Of a stretch of 64,000 bases of DNA, positions 9,887 through 19,632 are shown one piece after another. Origin of the DNA: Martinezella rhizogenes (lineage in GTDB: Bacteria > Pseudomonadota > Alphaproteobacteria > Rhizobiales > Rhizobiaceae); assembly GCF_007002745.1 (NCBI RefSeq), contig NZ_SGNY01000003.1, positions 496,001 through 560,000 of the forward strand. The letters are read 5' to 3'. Within the stretch, counting starts at the first letter, position 1; every line of letters starts with the position of its first letter. The position numbers were made by a program, and so were the translations under genes. Under the pieces are notes generated by a model. It made no database searches and was not told the DNA's origin. It saw nothing but the letters and a program-made list of their open reading frames with translations.

Positions 9887-11053
9887 ATGTCCATTTTGAA
9901 CAGTCTGAGTGCACGCTCTCTGGCGGCTCCCGAGAGCGGCATCGTCGAGGTTGTGAATTATGCCCGGGGACGGGATAATCTCCTGCCGCTCTGGGTCGGC
10001 GAAGGCGATCTGCCGAGCCCGGACTTCATCAATCAGGCTGCGATTGATGGGCTGAACAATGGCGAAACCTTCTACACCTGGCAGCGCGGCATTCCCGAAC
10101 TGCGCCAGGCTCTCAGCCGCTATTACGAACGGCATTTTGCGGCATCGCTGCCGCCGGAGCATTTTTACGTCACCGGTTCCGGCATGCAGGCGATTGTGCT
10201 TGCCGTGCAGGCGCTGACTTCGCCGGGCGACGAGATGGTGTATCTTTCACCCACCTGGCCCAATATCGTCGCCGCCATCGGCGTGGCGGGCGCAAAGGCG
10301 GTTCCGGTCGGTATCGATTTCCGTGACGGTCGCTGGGACCTCGATATCGGCAAGCTGGAAAGCGCCATCACCGGCAAGACCAGGGCGCTTTTCATCAACA
10401 CGCCTTCCAACCCGACCGGTTGGACCGCGACGCGCGACAATCTTCGCGATGTTCTGGCGCTTGCCCGCAAACACGATCTCTGGATCGTCGCGGACGAGAT
10501 TTACGCGCTCTATCACTATGCCGGCACCCGCGCGCCTTCGTTCCTCGACATCATGGAGCCGGACGACAAGATCGTCTTCGCCAATTCCTTCTCGAAGAAC
10601 TGGTCGATGACCGGCTGGCGTGTCGGCTGGCTTGCAGCGCCGCCGGCCATCGGCCAGGTCATCGAAAACCTCATTCAATATTCCACATCGGGCGTCGCGC
10701 AGTTCATGCAGCGTGGCGCAGTCGCAGCCCTCGATCAGGGTGACGGCTTCATCCGCGAAAACTACGAACGTGCCCTGGCGTCCCGCGATATTCTCTGCGA
10801 TGCGCTGATTGCAACGAACCGGGTTGAAACGCTGAAGCCGGATGGCGCTCTTTACGCCTTCCTCAAGATAGACGGTGTCACGGACAGCCGCGCCACGGCG
10901 CTGGATATCGTTGATAAAACCGGCGTAGGCCTTGCACCCGGCACGGCATTCGGCCCGGGTGGAGAGCTGTTTCTGCGCGCCTGTTTCCTGCGCAACCCCA
11001 GGCAGATAGAAGATGCAGCCGATCGGCTGGCGTCTTACATCCTCGGCAGGTAG
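9887..11053 (+). CDS. Pyridoxal-phosphate aminotransferase (class I/II)
   Basis: Fold-type I PLP aminotransferase, 388 residues. Start ATG 9887 (MSILNSLSARSL) was chosen over one 105 bases upstream because ACGGAG precedes it and the family N-terminus fits. Visible signatures: PLWVGEGDLPSP substrate-binding region, NTPSNPTG, the cofactor-binding VADEIYALYHY, and the PLP lysine in NSFSKNWSMTGWRVGW. This is the aspartate/aromatic aminotransferase superfamily. The exact amino-acid substrate cannot be decided from sequence. It is a single gene, followed by a GC hairpin before galE. Confidence 0.9.
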   Translation: MSILNSLSARSLAAPESGIVEVVNYARGRDNLLPLWVGEGDLPSPDFINQAAIDGLNNGETFYTWQRGIPELRQALSRYYERHFAASLPPEHFYVTGSGMQAIVLAVQALTSPGDEMVYLSPTWPNIVAAIGVAGAKAVPVGIDFRDGRWDLDIGKLESAITGKTRALFINTPSNPTGWTATRDNLRDVLALARKHDLWIVADEIYALYHYAGTRAPSFLDIMEPDDKIVFANSFSKNWSMTGWRVGWLAAPPAIGQVIENLIQYSTSGVAQFMQRGAVAALDQGDGFIRENYERALASRDILCDALIATNRVETLKPDGALYAFLKIDGVTDSRATALDIVDKTGVGLAPGTAFGPGGELFLRACFLRNPRQIEDAADRLASYILGR

Positions 11054-11380
11054 GTCTCGGTCTTCCCTGCAATGTTTGCCTGTCGCGTTGGTACATCCCC
11101 GCGACAGGTGCATTTGCTCAAAAAATCACAGTGAAGCTCCAAAACTACAACCCCACGGCGTAACCATCGACGTGCGGGCTTTTCTGTGTTATGCGCTTTC
11201 TGTTCCTTTTATGAGAACATTTTCATCTAATAAATAAAAAGCACTTCATTGCGCTAACCAATCGTAAGCCACCTTTTCAGAGGGCTGAGGGCTGGATCGC
11301 GTATTTGCTGTGCAAGTAATCAATGATGAAGAATTATTGGCTTTGATGGGCTCAAGAAAAGCAAACAGGGAAGTAAAGTC
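11054..11380. other. 327-base gap before galE
   Basis: Holds one GC-rich hairpin just after the aminotransferase (11079-11108) and then AT-rich DNA leading to galE, with a GGGAAG ribosome-binding region just before its ATG. I see no credible gene on either strand and no promoter with convincing -35/-10 boxes. Confidence 0.6.
11079..11108 (+). terminator. Terminator-like hairpin after the aminotransferase gene
   Basis: Perfect 9-bp stem CCTGTCGCG / CGCGACAGG with a 12-base loop, 26 bases after the stop. The following TGCATTTG is only weakly T-rich. Confidence 0.55.
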
Positions 11381-12412
11381 ATGGCTGTTCTGGTCACGGG
11401 TGGAGCAGGTTACATAGGAAGCCACATGGTGTGGGCTCTGCTCGATGCCGGGGAAGAGGTTGTTGTTGTCGACCGGCTTTCCACGGGGTCTCGCTGGGCT
11501 GTCGCGCCGGCCGCGCGTTTCTATCTGGGGGATGCGGCCGATCGCACCTTGCTCGACCAGATTTTCGAAGAAAACCAGATCGAGACTATTTTCCACTTTG
11601 CCGGCTCCCTCAGCGTTCCTGAATCGATCAGCCGGCCGCTCGAATATTACGAAAACAATACCGGTACGACCCGCGCCCTTGTCGCTGCAGCCGTCGCCCA
11701 TGGCATTCGCAATTTCATCTTTTCGTCGACAGCCGCCGTTTATGGGAACCAGCCTTTTAATGGCCCGGTGCCGGAAACGGCGATCCTGAGCCCTGAAAAT
11801 CCCTATGGCCTGTCGAAACTCGCCTCTGAAATCATGCTGCGCGACGTCGTACAGGCGCATGATTTCAACTATGTGGCGCTGCGTTATTTCAATGTCGCCG
11901 GAGCCGACCCGCAGGGCCGTGCTGGTCCTTCTCCAACGGGCGTGCCAAACCTCATCAAGGTCGCCTGCGAGGCCGCAACCGGCCGTCGGGCTCGGGTTGA
12001 GGTCTATGGAACGGACTATCCGACCGCTGACGGCACGGGCGTTCGCGATTATATCCATGTTAGCGATCTCATCGATGCGCATATGCTGGCCATGGCGCAT
12101 TTGCGCGCCGGTGGCGGCACCCGAACCTTGAATTGTGGTTATGGCGTCGGTTATTCGGTGCTGGATGTGCTGCACGCGGTGCGGCAGGAATCGGAGCAGG
12201 ATTTCCCGGTTATCCATTGTCCACGCCGGCCGGGTGATATTGCGGCCATGGTAGCGGATTCCACCCGTATTCAGTCGGAGCTGGGTTGGCGCCCGCGTTT
12301 CAACGATCTGGCGGTCATCGTTCGCACCGCTCTTCAGTGGGAAGCCAAGCGCCAGGCGCAGCAAAGCGACAGAATTCCCCCGGTCCGGCGCAAGCTGGCA
12401 GCGATAGGCTGA
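11381..12412 (+). CDS. galE: UDP-glucose 4-epimerase
   Basis: Interconverts UDP-glucose and UDP-galactose, supplying galactose for exopolysaccharide and LPS. It has 343 residues, family length. The N-terminal Rossmann motif (VTGGAGYIGSHM) binds NAD. The catalytic Tyr-X3-Lys is in PYGLSKLASE with the Ser/Thr in FIFSSTAAVYG, and RYFNVAGADPQGR follows. In rhizobia this gene is often called exoB. It runs convergently into a minus-strand gene with only 12 bases between the stops. The polysaccharide genes at the right end of the window could use its product, but that link is inference. Confidence 0.95.
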   Translation: MAVLVTGGAGYIGSHMVWALLDAGEEVVVVDRLSTGSRWAVAPAARFYLGDAADRTLLDQIFEENQIETIFHFAGSLSVPESISRPLEYYENNTGTTRALVAAAVAHGIRNFIFSSTAAVYGNQPFNGPVPETAILSPENPYGLSKLASEIMLRDVVQAHDFNYVALRYFNVAGADPQGRAGPSPTGVPNLIKVACEAATGRRARVEVYGTDYPTADGTGVRDYIHVSDLIDAHMLAMAHLRAGGGTRTLNCGYGVGYSVLDVLHAVRQESEQDFPVIHCPRRPGDIAAMVADSTRIQSELGWRPRFNDLAVIVRTALQWEAKRQAQQSDRIPPVRRKLAAIG

Positions 12413-12424
12413 GCAGGTTCCGCA

Positions 12425-13261
12425 TCAGCGGGTAGCGTTGTTCTTGACGGAAGGATAGACGACCGGCCGATCCGAAACGCTGGCGGCGGGAAGCCATCGC
12501 TCCCTGTCGAAAAAACGGCGCGTCAGCTTCAGTCCCGGCGACTGTTCATTCGCGAGCAAAATCACGTTCATGCGATGCGGCGCGGCCGGCTCCGGCTTGA
12601 CGGAGACCGAAATGCCGAAATGCTGTGCCTGATAGGGCTGCATCCCGCGTGCCGGTTCAAGCATGGCGGCAAGGTCGCTCCAGCGGGTTTGCCCGATAAT
12701 CAGGGCCAGCGCATCGTCAAGCTTTGCTTTAATGGCGGCACCGTCAGGCGTCTCAGGCGCCACGGCCTTCATTCGGATAGACCTGATTTCGCCGGACGGC
12801 TCTCCCCTGATCTCAAGGAACAGCGATGCCCGTTCGACGGGCGTTGCCGCATTCCCCTCGCCAAGGTCGGCCATGCATTCGAAGTTGCGGATATTCACCG
12901 GGCTTGCGTGCCAGCCTTGTCGGTTGGAAAAACCCTCGGCGGCGAAACGGTCACAGAGGTCCTTGCCGGAAAGCACGAAATCGCGTGCGAAAGATGCCCT
13001 GTCGCCGGTTTTCTCGAATTTCAATAGATGAGGCGGCAGATAGACCTTCCTGGCCGCTAGCTTTTGCCGTTTGACGGGCTTCACCTTGGGCGGCGGATCG
13101 GCGGAATAGATGGCAGGCGCCAGATTGAAATAGGTCAGCAGGCTCCTGAGGTGCTTCTTATCGTTGGCAAGCAGCACCGTCGCTAATATGGCGAGGCAAA
13201 CGGCCAGCACCGCAAACAGCAGCGCGCCATGGCTTACTCTTTTTTGCAGGCTCGCGTCCAT
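12425..13261 (-). CDS. Membrane-anchored periplasmic protein of unknown function
   Basis: Not recognised with confidence; it may belong to a rhizobial family of unknown function (DUF6030-like, from memory). It has 278 residues. One N-terminal membrane helix (ALLFAVLAVCLAILATVLLA) is followed by a basic proline/lysine stretch (PPPKVKPVKRQKLAARK) and a periplasmic domain with two cysteines (KDLCDRF, NFECMADLG) that could form a disulphide. The middle reads like a substrate-free beta-rich domain (ASLFLEIRGEPSGEIRSIRM). It is encoded convergently with galE and downstream of yacG, from which a hairpin separates it. Confidence 0.75.
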   Translation of the reverse strand: MDASLQKRVSHGALLFAVLAVCLAILATVLLANDKKHLRSLLTYFNLAPAIYSADPPPKVKPVKRQKLAARKVYLPPHLLKFEKTGDRASFARDFVLSGKDLCDRFAAEGFSNRQGWHASPVNIRNFECMADLGEGNAATPVERASLFLEIRGEPSGEIRSIRMKAVAPETPDGAAIKAKLDDALALIIGQTRWSDLAAMLEPARGMQPYQAQHFGISVSVKPEPAAPHRMNVILLANEQSPGLKLTRRFFDRERWLPAASVSDRPVVYPSVKNNATR

Positions 13262-13380
13262 CGCAGGACCCTATGGCTACCGAGGCAGGGCGGCAGCCTT
13301 TCTTGATACGAATTTTCGGGCCGTTTTCAGCCCTGTGAATATGGATGTAAGTGGAAGCTCAAAAAATATATCATGCAATC

Positions 13381-13403
13381 CACCGCCGGAATCTCCGGCG
13401 GTG
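13381..13403 (-). terminator. Hairpin after yacG
   Basis: CACCGCCGGA / TCCGGCGGTG stem (up to 10 bp). Reading leftwards, a T-run follows about 14 bases later, so it may end the infA-maf-yacG stretch. Confidence 0.5.
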
Positions 13404-13410
13404 TGTGGTG

Positions 13411-13638
13411 TTATTCGGATGTATTTTTACCCGTGTTCTGCCCGCCGGCGCTGCTTTCATCGTCTGCGACCGGAATGGCGTAGGAGCCATTCAGCCAGCG
13501 GGCAAGATCGAGCGAGCGGCAGCGATCCGAACAGAACGGATAATCGTCGCGTGTCGAGGGCCGCCCGCATTCCGGGCACGGCTGGGATTTACGGAGCGGC
13601 GTGACGTTACCGGCGCCTTCAGTGGAGGGTTTTGCCAT
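13411..13638 (-). CDS. yacG: Zinc-finger DNA gyrase inhibitor YacG
   Basis: Small 75-residue protein of the YacG family, which in E. coli binds GyrB and inhibits gyrase. The four zinc ligands are visible as [12 protein letters not shown] and [15 protein letters not shown], followed by the family's WLNGSYAIP. The start lies three bases after the maf stop, so the pair is cotranscribed. The acidic, serine-rich tail ([12 protein letters not shown]) is not conserved in the family. Confidence 0.92.
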   Translation of the reverse strand: MAKPSTEGAGNVTPLRKSQPCPECGRPSTRDDYPFCSDRCRSLDLARWLNGSYAIPVADDESSAGGQNTGKNTSE

Positions 13639-13641
13639 GGT

Positions 13642-14265
13642 CTATCCCTCGAGCCAGCCCGATGTCACCTCAAATCCTTCACCGGACAAGAGCGACATGG
13701 TCTCGTAAAGCGGCAGGCCGACGACGTTGGTGTAGGAACCGGTCAGTTTCTGCACGAATGCGCCGGCAATGCCCTGAATGCCATAGGCACCTGCTTTGCC
13801 GCGCCATTGCCCGGAGGCGATGTAGGCGTCGATTTCGCGCGTCGAGAGGCGCTTGAAGCGCACCTTGGTTTCCACCACCTTCTGACGGATTTTGCCGCCG
13901 GGTATCACAAGGCAGATGCCGGTATAGACCCAATGGCTGCGTCCCGAGAGAAGATGCAGCGCTGCCGAGGCGTCTTCGGTATATTCCGCCTTGCCGACGA
14001 TGCGACGGCCCACGGCCACGACGGTGTCGGAGCCGAGAACATAGGCGTCTTTCCACGTCTGCTCGCTCTTGAGCGCGGCATGCGCCGCTTCGGCCTTCTG
14101 CAGCGACAGACGACGACACAGCGTGCGCGGATGCTCAAGCTTCGCAGGCGTCTCGTCGATATCCATCGGCATCAGGCGTGCCGGCTCGATGCCGATCTGA
14201 TGCAACAGTTCCAGACGCCGCGGTGAGCCGGATGCCAGAACGAGCTTTTGTTTTGAGTTTGTCAT
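13642..14265 (-). CDS. maf: Maf-family nucleotide pyrophosphatase
   Basis: Maf/YhdE-type house-cleaning pyrophosphatase that hydrolyses non-canonical or dTTP/UTP-type nucleotides. It has 207 residues. Signatures: N-terminal LASGSPRRLELL phosphate-binding loop, VLGSDTVVAVGRRIVGK with the catalytic acid, LLSGRSHWVYTG, and the C-terminal YGIQGIAGAFVQKLTGSYTNVVGLPL. Three bases separate it from yacG and about 33 from infA, the usual alphaproteobacterial arrangement. Confidence 0.94.
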   Translation of the reverse strand: MTNSKQKLVLASGSPRRLELLHQIGIEPARLMPMDIDETPAKLEHPRTLCRRLSLQKAEAAHAALKSEQTWKDAYVLGSDTVVAVGRRIVGKAEYTEDASAALHLLSGRSHWVYTGICLVIPGGKIRQKVVETKVRFKRLSTREIDAYIASGQWRGKAGAYGIQGIAGAFVQKLTGSYTNVVGLPLYETMSLLSGEGFEVTSGWLEG

Positions 14266-14298
14266 TGCGCTGCCCGGGCGTCCGATGCCGAAAACGGA

Positions 14299-14517
14299 TT
14301 ACTTGAAGCGATAGGTGATGCGGCCCTTGGTCAGGTCGTAAGGCGTCATTTCAACCAGTACCTTGTCGCCGGCCAGAACGCGGATACGGTTCTTGCGCAT
14401 GCGGCCCGCGGTGTGGGCGATGATTTCGTGTTCGTTCTCAAGCTTCACGCGGAATGTTGCGTTCGGCAGCAATTCGGTTACGATGCCCGGGAATTCAAGG
14501 ACTTCTTCTTTTGTCAT
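14299..14517 (-). CDS. infA: Translation initiation factor IF-1
   Basis: Essential 72-residue OB-fold factor that binds the ribosomal A site during initiation. The start at 14517 gives [19 protein letters not shown], matching the family; a longer frame upstream is non-coding leader. Core signatures [20 protein letters not shown] and the end [12 protein letters not shown] are intact. The leader holds a CCGGACA/TGTCCGG hairpin (14545-14563), about 28 bases before the start. Confidence 0.97.
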   Translation of the reverse strand: MTKEEVLEFPGIVTELLPNATFRVKLENEHEIIAHTAGRMRKNRIRVLAGDKVLVEMTPYDLTKGRITYRFK

Positions 14518-14661
14518 GTAAGGGTTTTCTTCCTGTTGATAGTGCCGGACATGTCCTGTCCGGGAAAATTGCGCGGAAACTACACAATCCCGGCACATTT
14601 GTGAACCTCTAAAGCATCGGCTTGAAAATCAGTAATGATTTTCATGAGGCAGCGGCCATTT

Positions 14662-15150
14662 TCACTCTTTTGAAAGCGTATCCGCCACCGGCTGCTGCCG
14701 CCCCGGCAGGCGTTCCGAAATAAGTTTCGACAGATGGTCCCGCACTTCGCGATAGGCGTTGAGAATCTGTTCGCGTGTGCCTGTGATGACCGTCGGATCC
14801 ATTGTCGGCCAATAGACCACATCGAGCGAATTCGAGCGCGTCAATTCAAGTGCGGCGTGATGGGCTTCCGGCGTTAATGTAATGATCAGATCGAAAAAAT
14901 CATCCTCGATCTCGTCCAGCGTGCGCGGTTTGTGTTTGCCGAGCGAAAATCCCTGCTCTTCCAGCACTGCATCCACGAAGGGGTCGCGCTCTCCGGCCCG
15001 CACGCCAGCCGACTGGATGTAAATGCCGGGCGCTACCAGCCGTTTGGCGATGACTTCCGCCATGGGGGAACGGATGGAGTTCATGCCGCACATGAAGAGG
15101 ACCGATTTGGGCGCTCGTCCCTCGTTTGGCGCTGCGGCAGGATCGCTCAT
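14662..15150 (-). CDS. Low-molecular-weight protein-tyrosine phosphatase / ArsC-like protein
   Basis: 162 residues from ATG 15150, which has a GGCGGGG ribosome-binding region; the TTG at 15165 is an alternative. The phosphatase P-loop CX5R is present as FMCGMNSIRSPMAEV, though the second position block (GMNSI) differs from the common CxGNxCRS, and a later DPTVITGTREQ carries a candidate general acid. Substrate unknown (protein tyrosine phosphate or arsenate). It is two bases from the UPF0262 stop, so it belongs to the hisD transcript. Confidence 0.85.
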   Translation of the reverse strand: MSDPAAAPNEGRAPKSVLFMCGMNSIRSPMAEVIAKRLVAPGIYIQSAGVRAGERDPFVDAVLEEQGFSLGKHKPRTLDEIEDDFFDLIITLTPEAHHAALELTRSNSLDVVYWPTMDPTVITGTREQILNAYREVRDHLSKLISERLPGRQQPVADTLSKE

Positions 15151-15152
15151 CT

Positions 15153-15626
15153 CTAACCCCGCCAATAGAGCACGCAGACAAGGGTGAAGAGGCGGCGCGC
15201 CGTATCGAAATCCACCGTGATCTTGCCGGACAGCCGGTCCATCAGGGTCTGCGAGCCGTCATTGTGAATGCCGCGCCGGCCCATGTCGATTGCCTCGATC
15301 TGACTGGGCGTGGAGGAGCGGATCGCCTCATAATAGCTTTCGCAGATCAGGAAATAATCCTTGATGATACGGCGGAACGGCGTCAGCGACAGGATATGGG
15401 TCGAGACGTCTTTCTCGTCTTCGGTCTTGATCGCGAAAACCAGCTTGGCATCAACAAGCGAAATATGCAGCCGATATGGCCCGCCATCGTGGCCCGCCGG
15501 CTCAAAGGTGTTTTCTTCGATCAAGTCGAAAATGGCGACGGCGCGTTCATGCTCCACGTCAGGCGTGGACCGGCCGATACTATCGTCCAGAACCACATCG
15601 CAGAGCCGGAAATCGCCTGAAGCCAT
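15153..15626 (-). CDS. UPF0262 family protein
   Basis: 157-residue conserved alphaproteobacterial protein of unknown function. It starts [28 protein letters not shown] and contains [23 protein letters not shown], which I recognise as UPF0262. No membrane segment or signal peptide is visible. It sits three bases after hisD and two before the phosphatase gene, an arrangement conserved in rhizobia, so function may relate to that operon, but nothing firm can be said. Confidence 0.88.
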   Translation of the reverse strand: MASGDFRLCDVVLDDSIGRSTPDVEHERAVAIFDLIEENTFEPAGHDGGPYRLHISLVDAKLVFAIKTEDEKDVSTHILSLTPFRRIIKDYFLICESYYEAIRSSTPSQIEAIDMGRRGIHNDGSQTLMDRLSGKITVDFDTARRLFTLVCVLYWRG

Positions 15627-15629
15627 CGC

Positions 15630-16928
15630 TTAACTTTCCGGATTGAGGCGAATGGAGACCGAGCGCGCGTGCGCATCCAGCCCTTCCGAACGCGCAAGGG
15701 TGATTGCTGCCGGTGCAAGCTGGCGCAACTGCTCTGGTCCAAGGCGCAGGATCGAGGTGCGCTTGACGAAATCCAGCACCGAAAGCCCGGAGGAGAAGCG
15801 CGCCGAGCGCGCCGTCGGCAGAACATGGTTGGAGCCGCCGACATAATCGCCGATCACCTCAGGCGTATGACGCCCGACGAAGATGGCACCGGCATTGCGG
15901 ATGTGGGCCATCAGCGCATCCGGATCGTCGACCGCAAGTTCCAGATGTTCGGCGGCGATGCGGTTGGCCAGCGGAATGGCATCGGTGAGCTTCTCAACCA
16001 GAATGATTGCGCCGAAATCGGCCCAGCTCGCCGCCGCCGTCTCGGCGCGCGAGAGGCGCTTCAACTGTCGTTCGACGGCTGCTTCCACCGCCTTGCCCAG
16101 TTCGGCATTGTCGGTGATGAGGATGGATTGCGCCCCACGATCATGCTCCGCCTGCGCCAGAAGATCGGCGGCCAGCCAGTCCGGATCATTGTCCCTGTCG
16201 GCAATGACGAGCACTTCGGAAGGCCCGGCGATCATGTCGATACCAACGGTGCCGAACACTTGCCGCTTTGCTGCAGCCACATAGGCGTTGCCGGGGCCGA
16301 CGATCTTGGCGACCGGCGCGATGGTTTCCGTGCCATAGGCAAGGGCTGCGACGGCCTGCGCGCCACCGATGCGATAGATTTCCTCAACACCGGCGATACG
16401 CGCCGCAGCAAGAACCGCGGGGTTTATCACGCCGCCATTGGCCGGCACGACCATGACGATGCGCTCCACGCCGGCGACCTTTGCCGGTACGGCATTCATC
16501 AGGACAGAGCTGGGATAGCTGGCGGTACCACCGGGCACATAGAGGCCGACAGCCTCGATGGCCGTCCAGCGCGAGCCGAGACCCACACCAATATCGTCTT
16601 CGTAGATGTCGTCCTTCGGCATCTGCCGCGCATGGTGTTTTTCAATGCGCCGGGCCGCGAGTTCGAGGGCTTCGATGACGTTTTTGTCGACCGCTGAATA
16701 GGCGGCATCGATTTCATCCGCCGTCACCCGCATTGACACCTTGGTAAAGTCGAGGCCGTCGAATTTTTGGGAATAATGGGCAAGGGCCGCATCGCCACGC
16801 TGACGGACATCGTTGATGATGTCGCGAACCGTCGCATTGACGTCTTCGGAAACTTCCCTCTTGGTTGTCAGGAAGGCTGCGAATTTCTGTTCGAAATCAG
16901 CGGATGCCTGCTCCAGCCAGATTGCCAC
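15630..16928 (-). CDS. hisD: Histidinol dehydrogenase
   Basis: Catalyses the last two steps of histidine synthesis, L-histidinol to L-histidine with two NAD. It has 432 residues. Signatures: VGLYVPGGTASYPSSVLMNA, GGAQAVAALAYGTETI, the zinc/substrate region SEVLVIADRDNDPDWLAADLLAQAEHD, catalytic EH in IAAEHLEL, and the C-terminal GGSNHVLPTARSARFSSGLSV. First gene of a minus-strand set hisD-UPF0262-phosphatase, with a 133-base gap upstream. Confidence 0.97.
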   Translation of the reverse strand: MAIWLEQASADFEQKFAAFLTTKREVSEDVNATVRDIINDVRQRGDAALAHYSQKFDGLDFTKVSMRVTADEIDAAYSAVDKNVIEALELAARRIEKHHARQMPKDDIYEDDIGVGLGSRWTAIEAVGLYVPGGTASYPSSVLMNAVPAKVAGVERIVMVVPANGGVINPAVLAAARIAGVEEIYRIGGAQAVAALAYGTETIAPVAKIVGPGNAYVAAAKRQVFGTVGIDMIAGPSEVLVIADRDNDPDWLAADLLAQAEHDRGAQSILITDNAELGKAVEAAVERQLKRLSRAETAAASWADFGAIILVEKLTDAIPLANRIAAEHLELAVDDPDALMAHIRNAGAIFVGRHTPEVIGDYVGGSNHVLPTARSARFSSGLSVLDFVKRTSILRLGPEQLRQLAPAAITLARSEGLDAHARSVSIRLNPES

Positions 16929-17061
16929 GCCATTACCCTTTCATTGTCCCCGCGGACGCCGCCGCGAGGTTCACGAACTCGCCGCGCAATAATCGCGGCT
17001 CTGGTATGTGGCATAAATCGAAACGGTCACGAAAGGCAACCGTTGCGACGGTGTGGAGTGT

Positions 17062-17502
17062 TTATTCGCTATCGGGATGATGCGGTTTGGCGGCGGTTTC
17101 CCATGCGCCGCTCACATCGGTCAGCTGCGCCTCGATGCATTCGACATCGAGCGCAATGGCGCCGCCGCCCGAAAGCGTCAGCTCAACGGCTCCATCCGGC
17201 CCTTCGCCATTCTGCACGAAGCGGATGGCGAGAAGCGACAGCACCTGCTCCTTATCGGTGCGGTTGATGCCATAGGAGCGCACGGCGGATACCCGCTTGA
17301 GGAAAACCACGCTGCGGCAGCGTTCCGGCGGCAGGTTCTTCTTGTCCGCGCTTTCCCACACGAAACGGTTGGCGGAAAGCGTGAACTGGCCATGCTTCGG
17401 CTCGAAGGCAACGTCTTTCAGTTTAAAGACGCTGTCCTGCATATGCGTCGAGATGACGGAGAGATCTTCAGTATCCAGCGCGAGCAATTTCAGGCCGCTC
17501 AT
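17062..17502 (-). CDS. DUF2948 family protein
   Basis: A 146-residue protein starting MSGLKLLALDTEDLSVIS (ATG 17502, with another ATG directly before it). It contains RCRSVVFLKRVSAVRSYGI and ends in a region with beta-strand character (GAVELTLSGGGAIALDVECIEAQLTDV). I recognise it as the alphaproteobacterial DUF2948 family, function unknown. It lies between murA and hisD as in related genomes. No signal peptide or membrane helix. Confidence 0.85.
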   Translation of the reverse strand: MSGLKLLALDTEDLSVISTHMQDSVFKLKDVAFEPKHGQFTLSANRFVWESADKKNLPPERCRSVVFLKRVSAVRSYGINRTDKEQVLSLLAIRFVQNGEGPDGAVELTLSGGGAIALDVECIEAQLTDVSGAWETAAKPHHPDSE

Positions 17503-17616
17503 CATTTTTTCCTTTTCCGCGGGCCACGGGCCGCAATGTCTATTTCTTGTACTGGAAATAGGCAGTCGAGGCCCGCTCTGCAACGGGTAGGAACCGGATG
17601 AGCGGCAATGAAAGGA

Positions 17617-18909
17617 TCAATCGCTGACGCGTTCGACCATTGCGCCGCAGCGGGTAAGTTTTTCTTCGAGGCGTTCGAAACCGCGATCGAGATGGTAGAC
17701 ACGCGAAACCATGGTCTCGCCTTCCGCCACCAGACCGGCAATGACCAGCGAGACGGAGGCGCGCAGATCGGTCGCCATGACAGGCGCACCCTTCAGGCGG
17801 GAGACGCCCTCGATGCGGGCCATCTGGCCGGAAAGCGAAATCTTCGCGCCGAGGCGGGCCAGTTCCTGCACATGCATGAAGCGGTTTTCGAAGATGGTTT
17901 CGGTAATGTGGGAAACGCCCTGCGAGCGGGTCATCAGCGCCATGAACTGCGCCTGCAGATCGGTGGGGAAGCCGGGGAAGGGCTCGGTGACAACATCGAC
18001 CGGCTGGATGCCATTGCCGTTGCGCACCACGCGAAGGCCGGTCTCGGTCTCGCTGATCGTCGCACCCGCAAGCCGCAGTGTATCGAGCGCATTGTCAAGC
18101 AGCGAAGCGCGTGTGCCTTCCAGCACCACGTCACCGCCGGCCATGGCAACCGCCATGGCATAGGTGCCGGTCTCGATACGATCAGGCAGAACCCGGTGGC
18201 GCGCGCCGGAAAGCGAGGTGACGCCCTCGATGGTGATGGTGGAGGTGCCCGCACCTTCGATCTTCGCGCCCATGGCGGTGAGGCACTGCGCCAGATCGAC
18301 CACTTCCGGCTCGCGGGCCGCGTTGTGAATGACGGTGGTGCCGCGGGCAAGGCTTGCGGCCATCAGCATCACATGCGTTGCGCCGACGGAGACTTTCGGG
18401 AACGTGTAAACCGCGCCGATCAGGCCACCCTTGGGGGCCGTGGCGTTGATGTAGCCGCCGTCGATTTCCATCGTCGCGCCGAGCGCCTCGAGGCCCTCGA
18501 TAAACAGATCAACCGGGCGCGTGCCGATGGCGCAGCCGCCGGGCAGGGAAACGCGGGCGCGGCCTTCACGGGCCAGAAGCGGGCCGATGACCCAGAAGCT
18601 GGCGCGCATCTTGGAAACCAGCTCATAGGGGGCCGTCGTATCGACCACGGTGCGGCAGGTGAAATGGACGGTGCGGGAATAGGCTTCGCCCTGACTTTCG
18701 CGGCGGCCATTGACGGAAATATCGACGCCGTGATTGCCGAGAATACGGATGAGCTGTTCAACATCGGCCAGATGCGGCACGTTTTCGAGCGTCAGCGTGT
18801 CGCTGGTCAGAAGCGATGCGATCATCAACGGCAAGGCAGCGTTTTTTGCGCCGGAGATGGGGATGATGCCGTTAAGCTTGTTGCCACCCGTAATTCTGAT
18901 GCGATCCAT
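17617..18909 (-). CDS. murA: UDP-N-acetylglucosamine 1-carboxyvinyltransferase MurA
   Basis: First committed step of peptidoglycan synthesis: transfers enolpyruvate from PEP to UDP-GlcNAc. It has 430 residues. N-terminus [27 protein letters not shown] carries the conserved KN pair. The loop [22 protein letters not shown] contains the PEP-binding cysteine that is the fosfomycin target, so no intrinsic C-to-D resistance change is seen. C-terminus contains [17 protein letters not shown]. Monocistronic by spacing on both sides. Confidence 0.97.
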   Translation of the reverse strand: MDRIRITGGNKLNGIIPISGAKNAALPLMIASLLTSDTLTLENVPHLADVEQLIRILGNHGVDISVNGRRESQGEAYSRTVHFTCRTVVDTTAPYELVSKMRASFWVIGPLLAREGRARVSLPGGCAIGTRPVDLFIEGLEALGATMEIDGGYINATAPKGGLIGAVYTFPKVSVGATHVMLMAASLARGTTVIHNAAREPEVVDLAQCLTAMGAKIEGAGTSTITIEGVTSLSGARHRVLPDRIETGTYAMAVAMAGGDVVLEGTRASLLDNALDTLRLAGATISETETGLRVVRNGNGIQPVDVVTEPFPGFPTDLQAQFMALMTRSQGVSHITETIFENRFMHVQELARLGAKISLSGQMARIEGVSRLKGAPVMATDLRASVSLVIAGLVAEGETMVSRVYHLDRGFERLEEKLTRCGAMVERVSD

Positions 18910-19010
18910 GCGTCCCTACGGGCCTGTGCCCGCCTTTCTTATCATGCCTTGCGGAAAGGCGCGTCCTTAGACGAATTTCCGCGGCGTTTCAATTTATGCT
19001 GATGAATTCT

Positions 19011-19304
19011 CTATGAGGATGATTCGTCCGTTTTTGCGGCAGGCAGACCGATTGTATCGTCCGCATCGCCGGCGCGGCGCGCACGAACCTGCTGTTTACG
19101 CTTCAGAAGGTTTTCACGAAGCTTCTTGGCCGCCCGCGCCTTGCGCTCCGCTTCGCGCTGCCGCGCCTTCTCGCCGGGGCCAGCCTGCGCATTGCCGTTA
19201 GCCGCCAAGGCGGACGGCTCTGCGGAAGTCTCCACGGAAACCGCAGCCTTCGCCTGTTTGTCATGATGTTCGTTCATAAATTCAGCAATATCCGAAAAAT
19301 GCAT
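19011..19304 (-). CDS. Small lysine/arginine/alanine-rich protein, unknown
   Basis: 97 residues, highly charged (EKARQREAERKARAAKKLRE, LLKRKQQVRARRAG), predicted helical and probably cytoplasmic. I do not recognise it. A second start at 19277 (MNEHHDKQ) is possible and neither has a clear ribosome-binding site. Codon use resembles neighbours, and it stands alone between murA and tRNA-Thr, so it is probably real but could be non-essential. Confidence 0.6.
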   Translation of the reverse strand: MHFSDIAEFMNEHHDKQAKAAVSVETSAEPSALAANGNAQAGPGEKARQREAERKARAAKKLRENLLKRKQQVRARRAGDADDTIGLPAAKTDESSS

Positions 19305-19432
19305 TTTTCAACAGGGGGAACGCTTTTTTGCCCCGCTTGATGAAGAATATCGTTTTGCGACTTGCGCTCATCAAAAACCTATGGCAATAGGCCGCCACGC
19401 TTGATGCTGAAGCACACGCTTCGGCACCGGAT

Positions 19433-19507
19433 GCTGCTATAGCTCAGGGGTAGAGCACTCCCTTGGTAAGGGAGAGGCCGAGAGTTCAAATCTCTCTAGC
19501 AGCACCA
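19433..19507 (+). tRNA. tRNA-Thr (anticodon GGT)
   Basis: Cloverleaf with acceptor GCTGCTA / TAGCAGC, D-arm AGCTCAGGGGTAGAGC, anticodon stem CTCCC/GGGAG with loop TTGGTAA (anticodon GGT), T-arm GAGAG-TTCAAAT-CTCTC, discriminator A and encoded CCA. I looked for a duplicated 3' end that would mark an integration site and saw none. Confidence 0.96.
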
Positions 19508-19632
19508 TTTTCCCATAAATTAAAGAAATTACGCACTTTCCAGAGCCGCGGCATTGGCCTGCTGCGCACTGCTTGCGCATTTCCCCAAGCGCTTCCTGCA
19601 AGTTCTAGACAGCAGAAATCCAGACGAACGGA